Source of the DNA: CAZRWD01 sp964603785
Lineage (GTDB): Bacteria; Fermentibacterota; Fermentibacteria; Fermentibacterales; Fermentibacteraceae
Length of the DNA stretch: 64,000 nt
Direction: 5' to 3'
Assembly (NCBI GenBank): GCA_964603785.1
Contig: CAZRWD010000012.1
Coordinates: forward strand, 18,430 to 82,429
How positions within the stretch are numbered: the first letter of the stretch is position 1; every line of letters begins with the position of its first letter. The notes beneath the pieces were generated by a model. That model was not told the DNA's origin. It did not search any database and saw nothing but the letters and a program-made list of their open reading frames with translations. The position numbers were made by a program, and so were the translations under genes. Shown here piece after piece: positions 31,580 through 40,354 of the stretch.

Positions 31580-33813
31580 TGCCCCCCTGCATCCTCCTGC
31601 TCATCCTGTCCGCCCAGGTGCTCGACTGGGACCTAGAGACCTCGAAGACCCACATCAGGTCGATGCAGGCCGTCGATGACGGCGTCTGGTGCGCCACCAT
31701 GGGGGGTGTGTTCCACTACGGCTCCGGGACGGGATTCGACCTGGAGTACGGATATCCGGAGGAGCTTCCCCACTACGAGGTGCACGACATCCTCGAGGAC
31801 TCCGGGGGGCGCCTCTGGGTCGCCACCGCGGACGGGCTCGCCATGCTCGAGGACGGGATCTGGACGTACTACACGAGCTTCGAGGGGATACCCGGCTCGG
31901 GGGACATCCGCGACGTCGAGCAGGCCGGTTCGTGGATCTGGGTCTCCTCCGACGGCGGCCTGGCGCGCTGGACGGGCGAGGACTTCCTGCCGATGGACGA
32001 GTCCGTGACCCAGGGAGGCTTCACCGCCGGCGACGCATCGGGCCTCGAGGTCTCCCGGGACACCCTGTGGATAGCCACGGGCGAGGGCGTGTTCTCGCTC
32101 GACCTCGCATCGAGCCCCTTCTCCGCCTCCTCGTGGCGGGACTGGAGCGATGTTTCGGCCGGCCTCTCCATCGCCGGGTTCCATGCAGGGCAGGACAGCC
32201 TCTTCGCCTGGGGCGGGAAGGGGGTCTTCAGGTGGGACGGGACCCGGTGGACCGTCCTGCTGGACTATTCGACGCAGCCCGACAGCATCGTGTCCGGGCT
32301 CCTCGAGACGGGGGACGGGCTCCTCGCCGCGGCCCTCGCCGTGAGGAGGAGGAACCCCGACGGGTCGTGGGGGGCCTACGGATCGGGATTCCCCGCCGGC
32401 ACCTGGGTAACCGCCCTCGCCGCCGGCGACGGGAGGATCTGGTGCGGAGCGGGTTCGGAGCACTGGTCCAACCGCGACTTCGGAAGGGGCCTCGGCGTTC
32501 TCGAGGCCGGCCAGTGGAGCATCGTCCGCATTCCGGGCCATCCCGGGAGGAGCTGCTACCAGATCGGCCTGACTGGAGGCCGGACCTATCTCGGCAGCCA
32601 TACCAGCGGGCTGATGGCCGAGTATCAGGGAGGCTGGGAGAGCTTCGACACGGACGACGGCCTGCCGAACACGCTGAGGACATATTCGGCGGTACCCTCC
32701 CCCGACGGGTCCGTATGGACCGGCAGCTACCACTACGGGCTCACCTGGGTCTCCGACAACGGCACCCAGCAGTCCTCCGACGACAGCCTGATCACCTTCG
32801 TCAGCGACAGCCTGGCCTGGGCGCCTCCCGCAACGGTCCAGGTCATCGCCCCCCTCTTCAACAACCAGGTGGTCTGCGCGGCCATGCAGGGCGAGGTCCT
32901 CTGGGTCGGACAGGAGGCCTTCTGGTCCACCCCGGACGAGCCCAGCGGCATCGTGGCCTGCCAGGGCTCCCCCGTCGCCGGCGCGATGCAGTGGGCGGGC
33001 TTCGCCGAGGCGGATGGGCTGGCCCAGAAGAACGTCAGGGCCATCCTGCCCGACGGAGCGGACGGGATCTGGATCGCCTTCACCGGTGACGGAGGCTGCC
33101 AGCGCCTCGACCACTCCGGCACCCCCTTCGACCCTTCTGACGACGCCTGGCTGCCGGGTCCCGGGATGGCCTTCACCACTTCGAGCGGCCTGCCCTCCAA
33201 CCAGGTCTTCTGCTTCGCAGACGACGGGACGGGAGGCATTCTCGCCGGAACAGGCGCGGGACTGGCCGCCTGGAGCCCCGCGCAGGGCTTCCGCGAGGTA
33301 GGCGACATCCCGGGGTCCGTCAAGGCGATCGTCCTCGACGGCGCGGGAAGGATCTGGTGCCTCGGGACCTCCGCCATCTGGTGCGTCGAAGATGGCGTCA
33401 CGACGCTCTGGGACGAGTCCAACTCGCCGTTCCTGCCGGCTTCCCGGGTCGAGAACGAGTTCGGCGCCTGGGACCCCCAGGAGGGCGAGGTCCTCTTCTC
33501 GTCGCAGAGCGGCCTCTGGGTCCTCCACGTGGGGGGGGGTGAGGGCGGATCCGGCGGCCCCTCGTTCCACCCCCAGCCCTTCATCCCCGCCGGTGACGGA
33601 GCCCTCCGTGTGGCCGGAACCTCCGGCGGGCCCGTCCGGGTGGTTTTCTTCGACCTCGAAGGGCGCTGCCTGGGCGAGGTGGCGGCCGGATCGGCCGCGA
33701 GCTGGGAGTGGGACGGCACCTTCGGCGGAACCGCCGCCGCCTCGGGGATCTACATTCTGCTGGTCGACGACGGCGGCGCCGTGTCGACCGGGAAGGTCGC
33801 GCTGCTGAGATGA
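31579..33813 (+). CDS. Secreted beta-propeller protein with T9SS/FlgD-like C-terminal domain (paralogue 1)
   Basis: 744 residues. Short signal peptide (ILLLILSAQ), then many repeats of the two-component-regulator-propeller type (GGRLWVATADGLAMLEDGIWTYY and similar), enough for one or two seven-bladed propellers. The last 80 or so residues form a sorting-like domain: HPQPFIP, VVFFDLEGRCLGEV, SGIYILLVDDGG, KVALLR. No catalytic residues are evident. It should be exported to the cell surface. Clearly related to the protein at 41293 (shared YHYGL/YHFGL and VGQEAFWSTPDEPSG-type stretches). Embedded in the glycan operon and coupled to both neighbours (TGATG, ATGA). Confidence 0.82.
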   Translation: MPPCILLLILSAQVLDWDLETSKTHIRSMQAVDDGVWCATMGGVFHYGSGTGFDLEYGYPEELPHYEVHDILEDSGGRLWVATADGLAMLEDGIWTYYTSFEGIPGSGDIRDVEQAGSWIWVSSDGGLARWTGEDFLPMDESVTQGGFTAGDASGLEVSRDTLWIATGEGVFSLDLASSPFSASSWRDWSDVSAGLSIAGFHAGQDSLFAWGGKGVFRWDGTRWTVLLDYSTQPDSIVSGLLETGDGLLAAALAVRRRNPDGSWGAYGSGFPAGTWVTALAAGDGRIWCGAGSEHWSNRDFGRGLGVLEAGQWSIVRIPGHPGRSCYQIGLTGGRTYLGSHTSGLMAEYQGGWESFDTDDGLPNTLRTYSAVPSPDGSVWTGSYHYGLTWVSDNGTQQSSDDSLITFVSDSLAWAPPATVQVIAPLFNNQVVCAAMQGEVLWVGQEAFWSTPDEPSGIVACQGSPVAGAMQWAGFAEADGLAQKNVRAILPDGADGIWIAFTGDGGCQRLDHSGTPFDPSDDAWLPGPGMAFTTSSGLPSNQVFCFADDGTGGILAGTGAGLAAWSPAQGFREVGDIPGSVKAIVLDGAGRIWCLGTSAIWCVEDGVTTLWDESNSPFLPASRVENEFGAWDPQEGEVLFSSQSGLWVLHVGGGEGGSGGPSFHPQPFIPAGDGALRVAGTSGGPVRVVFFDLEGRCLGEVAAGSAASWEWDGTFGGTAAASGIYILLVDDGGAVSTGKVALLR

Positions 33814-34781
33814 TCACCGCAAGGCCTGCATGTCCCGGCGACCGGGAGCAGTGGGGCGAGTTCGTGGGCAGATCCTCGAACGGCACGATCTTCCATCTGC
33901 CCGAGTTCTTCGACTATCACCCCCCCGGCCGGTTCGACAACCACCACCTGGTCATCGAGGATGACGGATCGATGATCGCCGTCGTCCCCGGAGCGCTGTC
34001 CGTGATCGACGGCAGGAGATGGTTCCGGTCATATCCCGGGGCCTCCTGGGGCGGGCCCGTCATCCACGAGTCGGCCGGCCTGGAGACCGTCGAGGGCGTC
34101 ATGGACTCCGTGCTCGCATACTGCAGGGACCTGGGCGCCGGAGGTATCGAGATGACCCTGCCGCCGTCGGTCTACAGCCGCAGGGCCTCCGACTGCATCG
34201 ACTTCGCTCTGGTGCGCAGGGGCTTCGCATACAGGAAGCGCGAGCTGACGGCCGTCATCGACCTCGGGCGGATCGGGGGCGAGCCGGAGATGTCCTTCCG
34301 CGACACGGCCCGCAGGGGGGCGGCAAGGGCGTCCAGGCTGGGCGTACAGGTCGTGGAGGACCCGGACTTCTCGAGGTTCTACCCGGTGCTGGAGACCAAC
34401 CTCCAGGACCGCCACGGCGTCAGGCCCACGCACACCCTCGAGGAGCTCGAGAGGCTGAGGGACCTCGTCGGCCGGGAGAGGATCCGCCAGTTCACGGCGG
34501 TGGACGACGGCAGGGTGGTGGCCGGGATGGTCATGTTCAGGTGCAACCCGCGGGTCACCCTCGCGTTCTACATCTCCCACGACGCCAGGCACCAGTCCAA
34601 GCGCCCCGTGAACCTCCTCTACCAGGAGGTCATCCGCTGGGCCAGGGACGAGGGCTACCGCTACCTCGACCTGGGCACCTTCACCCTGGACATGCAGGTG
34701 AACAGGGGTCTCTGCCGGTTCAAGGAATCCTTCGGAGCCAGGGGCCATTTCAGGGACACGTTCCACGCCCGTCTCGACTGA
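33810..34781 (+). CDS. FemAB/GNAT-like acyltransferase
   Basis: 323 residues from the ATG overlapping the previous stop (ATGA). Two-lobed acetyltransferase pattern of the FemAB/BioF2-like kind: WGEFVGRSSNGTIFHLPEF at the N-terminus and a C-terminal GNAT lobe (VVAGMVMFRC, YLDLGTFTLD, GLCRFKESFGARG). Such proteins in polysaccharide loci transfer an amino-acyl or acyl group, often to amino sugars or peptidoglycan precursors. No signal peptide. Substrate unknown. Confidence 0.75.
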   Translation: MITARPACPGDREQWGEFVGRSSNGTIFHLPEFFDYHPPGRFDNHHLVIEDDGSMIAVVPGALSVIDGRRWFRSYPGASWGGPVIHESAGLETVEGVMDSVLAYCRDLGAGGIEMTLPPSVYSRRASDCIDFALVRRGFAYRKRELTAVIDLGRIGGEPEMSFRDTARRGAARASRLGVQVVEDPDFSRFYPVLETNLQDRHGVRPTHTLEELERLRDLVGRERIRQFTAVDDGRVVAGMVMFRCNPRVTLAFYISHDARHQSKRPVNLLYQEVIRWARDEGYRYLDLGTFTLDMQVNRGLCRFKESFGARGHFRDTFHARLD

Positions 34782-34785
34782 GGAC

Positions 34786-36087
34786 ATGCCGCGCGCTCCC
34801 ATCGTCCCGGCGGGAGACGGGCCCGGGCTCCCCCGGCGGACCCTCGTCGCCGTCCTCGTCTGGCTGTCCCTGACCGGCGCCGTCTTCGGCGGCAGGCTGG
34901 CCACCACGGACGTCTCGGCCCAGCTCGACGTGGCCGGGTCCTTCATCGGCGCCAGGCCTCTACTGACCGCGGAGAGCGGCTGGCTCGTCCAGGGCTCGGA
35001 CGGGAGGCTGTACGTCCCCCACGGCATCGGCTGGTCCGCGATCCTCGTGCCCGCGGCAGCCCTCGGACTCCTGGCGGGGGCGGACGCCGCAGGCGTCGCC
35101 GCAGCGCTGACCTGCTCACTCTTCTCGGTCGCGCTCGTCTGGGCGTGGGCGAGGCTCTGCACCGTCCGGAACGGATCCCCGCCCTCCGCCACCCGGATGG
35201 TTCTGCTCGCCGTATGCTCGACCGCCCTCACCTGGTCGCGCATGCCCTACGACGTCACGGCCGCGGCATTCCTCTGCACCCTGTCGCTCTGCCTGGCCCT
35301 CGAGGGGAGGGACCTGGCCGCCGGTGCCGCGATCGGGGCTGCCCTGGTCGTGAGGCTGGACAGCGTGGTGTTCCTCCCGGCCCTCGTGACAGGGAGGAGG
35401 AGCTGGAGGCTCCTGCCCGGGGTTCTCGCCGCCGCCGCCGTGATCGCGTCGGCGAACCTCCTGCGGTTCGGCTCGATCCTCGAGGACGGCCACTCGCAGG
35501 ACCCCGCCATGGCCTTCGCGCCCGGTCCGGCGGGGCTGGCCGGGCTGCTGGTCAGCCCGGGCAAGGGGCTTCTCTGGTTCGCCCCCGCGGCCTTCCTGGC
35601 GATCAGGGGCCACCGCGGCCCCCGCCTCGCCCTTCCCCTGATCCTCAGCCTGCTCCTGCATTCACAGCTCGCCGACTGGACCGGGGGCACGGGCTGGGGT
35701 CCGCGGTTCCTCTTCACCGCCATCCCGGCATTCATGGTCCCCCTCGCCTCACCGGGCAGGCCCGGAAGGCTCTTCCACGCAGCGGCGGCGTGGAGCATGG
35801 CGATAACGGCCGCTTCCGCCTGGAGCAGCCCGACCGAGGTCGAGCAGGCGGCGGGGGAGATAGCCTTCGAGACCCGGTCCAGGCAGGAGGCCATCTGGAA
35901 CCCGTCGCGATCGCCGCTCGTCCACAGCCTGCAGGCCTTCGGCAGGGGCTCACCCGACCTCTTCGCGGTGCATGCCTCGAGGATGTCCCCGGCACACGGG
36001 ACGGCGGCGCTCGCGCTGCAGGCCGCCTGGGCCGGAGCGCCTCTCGCCCTCGCGCTCGCCGTCTCCAGGAGGAGGCTCGTCCGGTGA
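34786..36087 (+). CDS. Polytopic membrane protein, probable GT-C glycosyltransferase or polymerase
   Basis: 433 residues with about ten hydrophobic segments. An extracytoplasmic loop after the first helix (ATTDVSAQLDVAGSF, LYVPHGIGWS) and the pattern GTGWGPRFLFTAIPAF resemble PMT-like and other GT-C membrane transferases. It could also be the Wzy-type polymerase for one of the two flippases, as no other Wzy candidate is evident; large periplasmic loops are short, which makes GT-C more likely. Stop overlaps next start (GTGA). Confidence 0.55.
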   Translation: MPRAPIVPAGDGPGLPRRTLVAVLVWLSLTGAVFGGRLATTDVSAQLDVAGSFIGARPLLTAESGWLVQGSDGRLYVPHGIGWSAILVPAAALGLLAGADAAGVAAALTCSLFSVALVWAWARLCTVRNGSPPSATRMVLLAVCSTALTWSRMPYDVTAAAFLCTLSLCLALEGRDLAAGAAIGAALVVRLDSVVFLPALVTGRRSWRLLPGVLAAAAVIASANLLRFGSILEDGHSQDPAMAFAPGPAGLAGLLVSPGKGLLWFAPAAFLAIRGHRGPRLALPLILSLLLHSQLADWTGGTGWGPRFLFTAIPAFMVPLASPGRPGRLFHAAAAWSMAITAASAWSSPTEVEQAAGEIAFETRSRQEAIWNPSRSPLVHSLQAFGRGSPDLFAVHASRMSPAHGTAALALQAAWAGAPLALALAVSRRRLVR

Positions 36088-37163
36088 GGATCCTCCACCT
36101 GTCGCCGCAGAACTACACGGGTGTGCTGACCCTCTATCCGAGGGGGCACAGGGCACTGGGCTGCGAGAGCCGCCTCGTGACCTTCTACAGGGCGCGGAAC
36201 CGGTACCAGGAGGACATCTGCCTCCACCTGCCCTTCGTGGGCCCGATGGAGTGGCTCTGGAAGGTGAAGAGGCTCGTGCGCGCCGGCAGCCTGAGGGTGC
36301 CCTTCACGGGGACCTCCGAGAGGATCGAGTGGTCCCCGGGACCCGTCGAGAGGATGCTGCTCTCCTTCCGTGACATGGTCTGGACGCCCCTCGTGAGGAG
36401 GGCCGGGAGGAGGTACGGCCTGGACGGCTACGACATCGTGCATCTCGAGGGGGGGATGAGCTTCTTCCGCGACGGCCGTGACGTCACGCGATGGAAGGAG
36501 CGCGGGGCCAGGATCGTGTCCAACTACCACGGTCTCGACCTGAGGATGAGGGGAGCCATCCGACCCGTCTGGGAGGCCACCGACCTCCACCTGACCTGCG
36601 AGTTCGACCTCTTCAGCCGCTATCCGGAGCTGTCCTACTCCTTCCTCCCGTTCGACCCGGCCCTCATGCCCCCCGCCAGGCCGCAGTCCGGCCCGGTGCG
36701 CATCTGCCACGCCCCCAGGATCAGGTCGGTGAAGGGGACCGGCAGGATCATCGAGGCCGTCGAGAGGCTCTCGTCGAAGCTGCCCGTCGAGCTCGTGCTC
36801 ATAGAGGACATGCCGCACGACCGCGCCCTGGCGCTCAAGGCGACCTGCCACGTCGCGATAGACCAGATCGCGGACGGCGACATGGGATACGGGGTGAACT
36901 CCCTGGAGTCCCTGTCCATGGGCATCCCCACTGTCACGAACCTCTCTCCGGCCTACCAGGCCTTCATCCCGGACCACCCCTTCGTGCTGGCCGATCCCGA
37001 ATCCCTCGAGGAGGTCCTGGGCGAGCTCGCCTCGAACGCAGAGATGCGCGCCGCGCACGGCGCCGCGGGCCCGGGGTGGATCGAGGCCAGGCATCACTGG
37101 CTGTCGGTGGCCCGTTCGATCCATGCCCTCTACGCGGAGAAGGGGTGGACCCGCGATGCCTGA
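36084..37163 (+). CDS. GT4-like (GT-B fold) glycosyltransferase
   Basis: 359 residues from the GTG overlapping the previous stop. N-terminal acceptor lobe VRILHLSPQNYTGVLTLY, mid protein IVSNYHGLDLR, and a donor lobe (ICHAPRIRSVKGTGRIIEAVERL; GYGVNSLESLSMGIPTVTNL) containing the E-x7-E-like donor-binding loop. Transfers an unknown sugar from a nucleotide donor in the cytoplasm. Overlaps the flippase start by 8 bases. Confidence 0.8.
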   Translation: MRILHLSPQNYTGVLTLYPRGHRALGCESRLVTFYRARNRYQEDICLHLPFVGPMEWLWKVKRLVRAGSLRVPFTGTSERIEWSPGPVERMLLSFRDMVWTPLVRRAGRRYGLDGYDIVHLEGGMSFFRDGRDVTRWKERGARIVSNYHGLDLRMRGAIRPVWEATDLHLTCEFDLFSRYPELSYSFLPFDPALMPPARPQSGPVRICHAPRIRSVKGTGRIIEAVERLSSKLPVELVLIEDMPHDRALALKATCHVAIDQIADGDMGYGVNSLESLSMGIPTVTNLSPAYQAFIPDHPFVLADPESLEEVLGELASNAEMRAAHGAAGPGWIEARHHWLSVARSIHALYAEKGWTRDA

Positions 37164-38529
37164 AGGCCTTCGCAGGGAGACGGTCCTCTACGGGCTGGCC
37201 ACCGTCGTCAGCGGTCTGGTGCTCGTCGCCTACCTGCCCTTCATCTCCGGCCTGCTGACACCCGAACAGGCGGGAGAGGCAGGCACGCTGAGGATCATCT
37301 CGGAGATACTCACGGGCCTGCTCGTGCTCGGCCTTCCCATGGGCGTGATGAAGCTCTGGCAGGAACCCGGCGTCTCCAGGAGGAGCGTGGTCGGCCGGTC
37401 GCTCGCCGGTGCGGCCCTGGGGGCTCTCGCGGCAGGGGCCGCCGTCCTCCTGCTCTCCGGATGGCTGGTGGGCCTCCTACGGCTCTCGGGGGGGTGGACC
37501 CTCTTCAACGCCTTCATGCTGGGCCTCGCCGCCGCGCTCGTCCAGATCGCCCTCTCCTTCCACAGGGCCGGCGGCAGGGCCGTCTACTACCTGAGGCTCC
37601 AGGCCTCGAGGGGCGTGGCCTCCGTGGCCCTCCTCCCACTCCTCTTCGCGGCGGGCTACGGCTCGATAGCCTCCTTCCTGGGGGCCCGCTGGGTGCCCGC
37701 GCTGGCCGTGGCCGCGCTGGCGGCGGTCTCGGCCGCCAAGTCGGCCCGCGCGGAGGGTGCCCCGGCGAGGGGGCTGTACCGGTTCTGCCTCCCGCTGATG
37801 CCGTCCGGCCTGGCGCTGCTCGTGCTGTCCTCCGCGGACATGCTGATGCTCAGGAGGATGGCTCCCACCCTGGACCAGAGCGGGATCTACGAGTGGTCCT
37901 CGACGGCCTGCATGGCGCTGTCCCCCTTCACGCTCGGGTTCGGGATGGCCTGGCACCGGCACATCTTCGCGGTCCGCGGCACCGAGGGGGGCCTCGCGTC
38001 CCTCGGCAGGAGCGCGCTCGTGTTCATCACCGCTCTGAACGCCCTCGCCATGGTCCTGGCCCTGTTCTCCCCGGAGCTCGCGGCGGTCGTCGGCGGGGCC
38101 GAGTACGAGGGGGCCGCCCGCGTCCTCCCCATCCTCACGGGGGCGACGGCTCTCTACGGGATCTACGTGATCTCCCAGACCGGACCCCTGCTCGAGGGCC
38201 GCACCTGGCTCATCGCCGCGACCACCGTGCTCGGCGCGGCAGCCAACATCGCGTTCAACGCCCGTCTGATCCCCAGGTACGGCGCCGCCGGAGCCGCGCT
38301 CGCCACCCTGGGCACGAACCTGTTCATGGCCGGAAGCCTCTTCTGGTCCGGCAGGAAGGCCTTCCCCGCGAGCCTGCCCGTGCTCCTCGCCTGCATGGCC
38401 GTCCCTGCCGCGATGGGCCCGCTCTCCACGACCGCCCTGCCCGTGCGCGTCGCCGTAGCCATCGTCTGGACGGGCCTATCCGCCGCCCTGTCGATGAAGC
38501 TGCTCCGGTCCGGGAGGAAGCATGCCTGA
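37156..38529 (+). CDS. Wzx-type polysaccharide flippase (MOP superfamily), first copy
   Basis: 457 residues, about 12-14 membrane segments, with the paired-helix repeat of MATE/Wzx proteins. The N-terminus is ETVLYGLATVVSGLVLVAYLPF, and a C-terminal half-repeat includes RYGAAGAALATLGTNL. It would flip undecaprenyl-linked glycan across the inner membrane. The ATG at 37156 overlaps the preceding glycosyltransferase stop. A second flippase at 48577 suggests two glycan products or two lipid-linked units. Confidence 0.82.
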   Translation: MPEGLRRETVLYGLATVVSGLVLVAYLPFISGLLTPEQAGEAGTLRIISEILTGLLVLGLPMGVMKLWQEPGVSRRSVVGRSLAGAALGALAAGAAVLLLSGWLVGLLRLSGGWTLFNAFMLGLAAALVQIALSFHRAGGRAVYYLRLQASRGVASVALLPLLFAAGYGSIASFLGARWVPALAVAALAAVSAAKSARAEGAPARGLYRFCLPLMPSGLALLVLSSADMLMLRRMAPTLDQSGIYEWSSTACMALSPFTLGFGMAWHRHIFAVRGTEGGLASLGRSALVFITALNALAMVLALFSPELAAVVGGAEYEGAARVLPILTGATALYGIYVISQTGPLLEGRTWLIAATTVLGAAANIAFNARLIPRYGAAGAALATLGTNLFMAGSLFWSGRKAFPASLPVLLACMAVPAAMGPLSTTALPVRVAVAIVWTGLSAALSMKLLRSGRKHA

Positions 38530-39466
38530 GCGGCATGCGGAGATCTCGGTGCAGGTCCCGGCGAGGAACCCGGGGCCCTCCTTCTCTGCCTTCCTGGGCT
38601 CGCTCTCGGCACAGGTGGCCGGCGGTCCGTCCTGGGAGCTCGTCGTGGTCGACGACGGAAGCGACATTCCCGTCGGCGAGAGCTTCGACATCCGCCCCGA
38701 AGGCGCGAGCCGGGTCGAGGTGATCAGGCTGGACGGCCCGGGGAACAGGCCGAGGGCGAGGAACGTTGCTCTTGAGGCATCGACGGCCCCGCTCGCCTTC
38801 ATGACGGACTCCGATCTCAGGCTGGGGCGGGATGTTCTGCGGAGGCACGCCGAGGCGCGCCGGGAGGGCTTCGACGGAGTCCTCAGGGGGTCGCGCATCA
38901 ACGCCCTCTCGAAGGATGCCTCTCCCTGGCAGAGGTGGTTCGACACCAGGGCCGGGGGTGTCGGAGGGCGGAGGGGACCCATGCCCTGGAACCACTTCGT
39001 CACGGGCAACGTCAGCCTTCCGCGCGAGCTGGCCGTGAGGGCGGGGATGTTCGACGAGAGGATCACCCACTACGGGGGGGAGGATACCGAGCTGGGCTAC
39101 AGGATGCACCTCGCAGGGGCCGCATTCGAGCGTGACCCCGGCATGGTAGCCTGGCACCTCGACGAGGTCACCGTCAGGAGGCACTCCGCAAAGATGCACG
39201 AGTACGGTGCGACCGGCCTCAGATACACCATCGGGAAGCATCCGGACGTGCTCGGCCTGCTCGGCACCGGCTGGATCGCCCCGGGACCGGGGCGGCCGGG
39301 GGGCCCTCTCGCCCGGCTTGCCGGCATGGCCGTGCGCGCGGCACTCGTCAGACCCGTCTACATGGCGGTGCTCGGATGGATGGAGAAGGTCGGGGCGCCC
39401 GCCTTCCTGTTCACCTACCTGTCGGTCGGGGCGTGCCTGAGGGGCTACACGGGGAGGACGATGTGA
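38522..39466 (+). CDS. Family 2 glycosyltransferase
   Basis: 314 residues. GT-A fold: VPARNPGPSFSAFL, LVVVDDGSDIPV, MTDSDLRLG (DxD-like), and GGEDTELGYRMHLAG (acidic catalytic-base region with the ED motif). A hydrophobic stretch near the C-terminus may sit on the membrane. Overlaps the flippase by 8 bases and the murB start as GTGA. Donor and acceptor unknown. Confidence 0.85.
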   Translation: MPERHAEISVQVPARNPGPSFSAFLGSLSAQVAGGPSWELVVVDDGSDIPVGESFDIRPEGASRVEVIRLDGPGNRPRARNVALEASTAPLAFMTDSDLRLGRDVLRRHAEARREGFDGVLRGSRINALSKDASPWQRWFDTRAGGVGGRRGPMPWNHFVTGNVSLPRELAVRAGMFDERITHYGGEDTELGYRMHLAGAAFERDPGMVAWHLDEVTVRRHSAKMHEYGATGLRYTIGKHPDVLGLLGTGWIAPGPGRPGGPLARLAGMAVRAALVRPVYMAVLGWMEKVGAPAFLFTYLSVGACLRGYTGRTM

Positions 39467-40353
39467 GCAGCCCGGCCGTCGTCAGGATGATGAGCGACCT
39501 CACCACTTGGCGCATCGGCGGGCCGGCGAAGGTCCTGGACGCCCCGTCCGCCGGGGTCCTCGCGCAGGCCCTCGCATGCGCGCGCCGGTCCGGCATGGAG
39601 GTCTTCCCGGTTGGGAGGGGCTCGAACCTGCTGGTCTCGGACCTCGGCTGGGACGGTCTCGTGATAAGGCTCTGCGGGGACTTCGCGAGAGTCGCCTGGC
39701 TCCGCACGGGGGATGGGTGGAAGGTCCGGGCGGGAGCGGCCGCCGCGCTGCCCGGGCTCGCGGGAGCAGCCTGCATGAAGGGTGCGGCCGGCCTCGAGTT
39801 CGCCGCGGGCATCCCCGGGACTCTCGGGGGCGCGGTCTTCATGAACGCCGGTGCTTACGGGTCGTCGATCTCCGGTACGATCCTCTCCGTGACGGCGTTC
39901 GGACCGGACGGCGAGGTGCTGCTGACACCGGGGGAATGCGGCTTCGGATACAGGTCGAGCATGTTCCAGGGCTCCGGGCTGGTCGTGACCGGGGTCGAGC
40001 TCGGGCTGCCTTCCGGACCGCCTTCCGAGCTGAAGAGCGCGGCACGCGGCCACCTCTCGCGCAGGCGTGCGACCATCCCGCTCGACATGCCCAACGCCGG
40101 CAGCGTCTTCCGACGGCCGGCCGAAGGCCCCCCTCCCGGCAGGCTTATCGAGGAGGCGGGCATGAAGGGCGCCTCCTGCGGGGGGGCGATGGTCTCCCCG
40201 CTGCATGCGAACTTCATAGTGAACACCGGAGGCGCGACAGCCGCCGACGTCACCGGTCTGATGCACCGGACGGCGGATGCCGTGGAGAGGGCTTCCGGGA
40301 TAAGACTGGAGCCGGAGGTCCGCTTCCTCGGACTCCCCGCCTGGGAGGGCTGA
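39463..40353 (+). CDS. murB: UDP-N-acetylenolpyruvoylglucosamine reductase
   Basis: 296 residues from the GTG overlapping the previous stop; an ATG at 39487 is an alternative. Reduces UDP-GlcNAc-enolpyruvate to UDP-MurNAc using NADPH and FAD. Motifs: TTWRIGGPA, GRGSNLLVSD (FAD), GIPGTLGGAVFMNAGAYG, the catalytic serine in GYRSSMFQG, PNAGSVFR, GAMVSPLHANFIVN, and the terminal acid EPEVRFLG. The order matches the short (type II) class. It is isolated here from other mur genes; its place among glycan genes is unusual. Confidence 0.92.
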   Translation: MSSPAVVRMMSDLTTWRIGGPAKVLDAPSAGVLAQALACARRSGMEVFPVGRGSNLLVSDLGWDGLVIRLCGDFARVAWLRTGDGWKVRAGAAAALPGLAGAACMKGAAGLEFAAGIPGTLGGAVFMNAGAYGSSISGTILSVTAFGPDGEVLLTPGECGFGYRSSMFQGSGLVVTGVELGLPSGPPSELKSAARGHLSRRRATIPLDMPNAGSVFRRPAEGPPPGRLIEEAGMKGASCGGAMVSPLHANFIVNTGGATAADVTGLMHRTADAVERASGIRLEPEVRFLGLPAWEG

Positions 40354-40354
40354 A

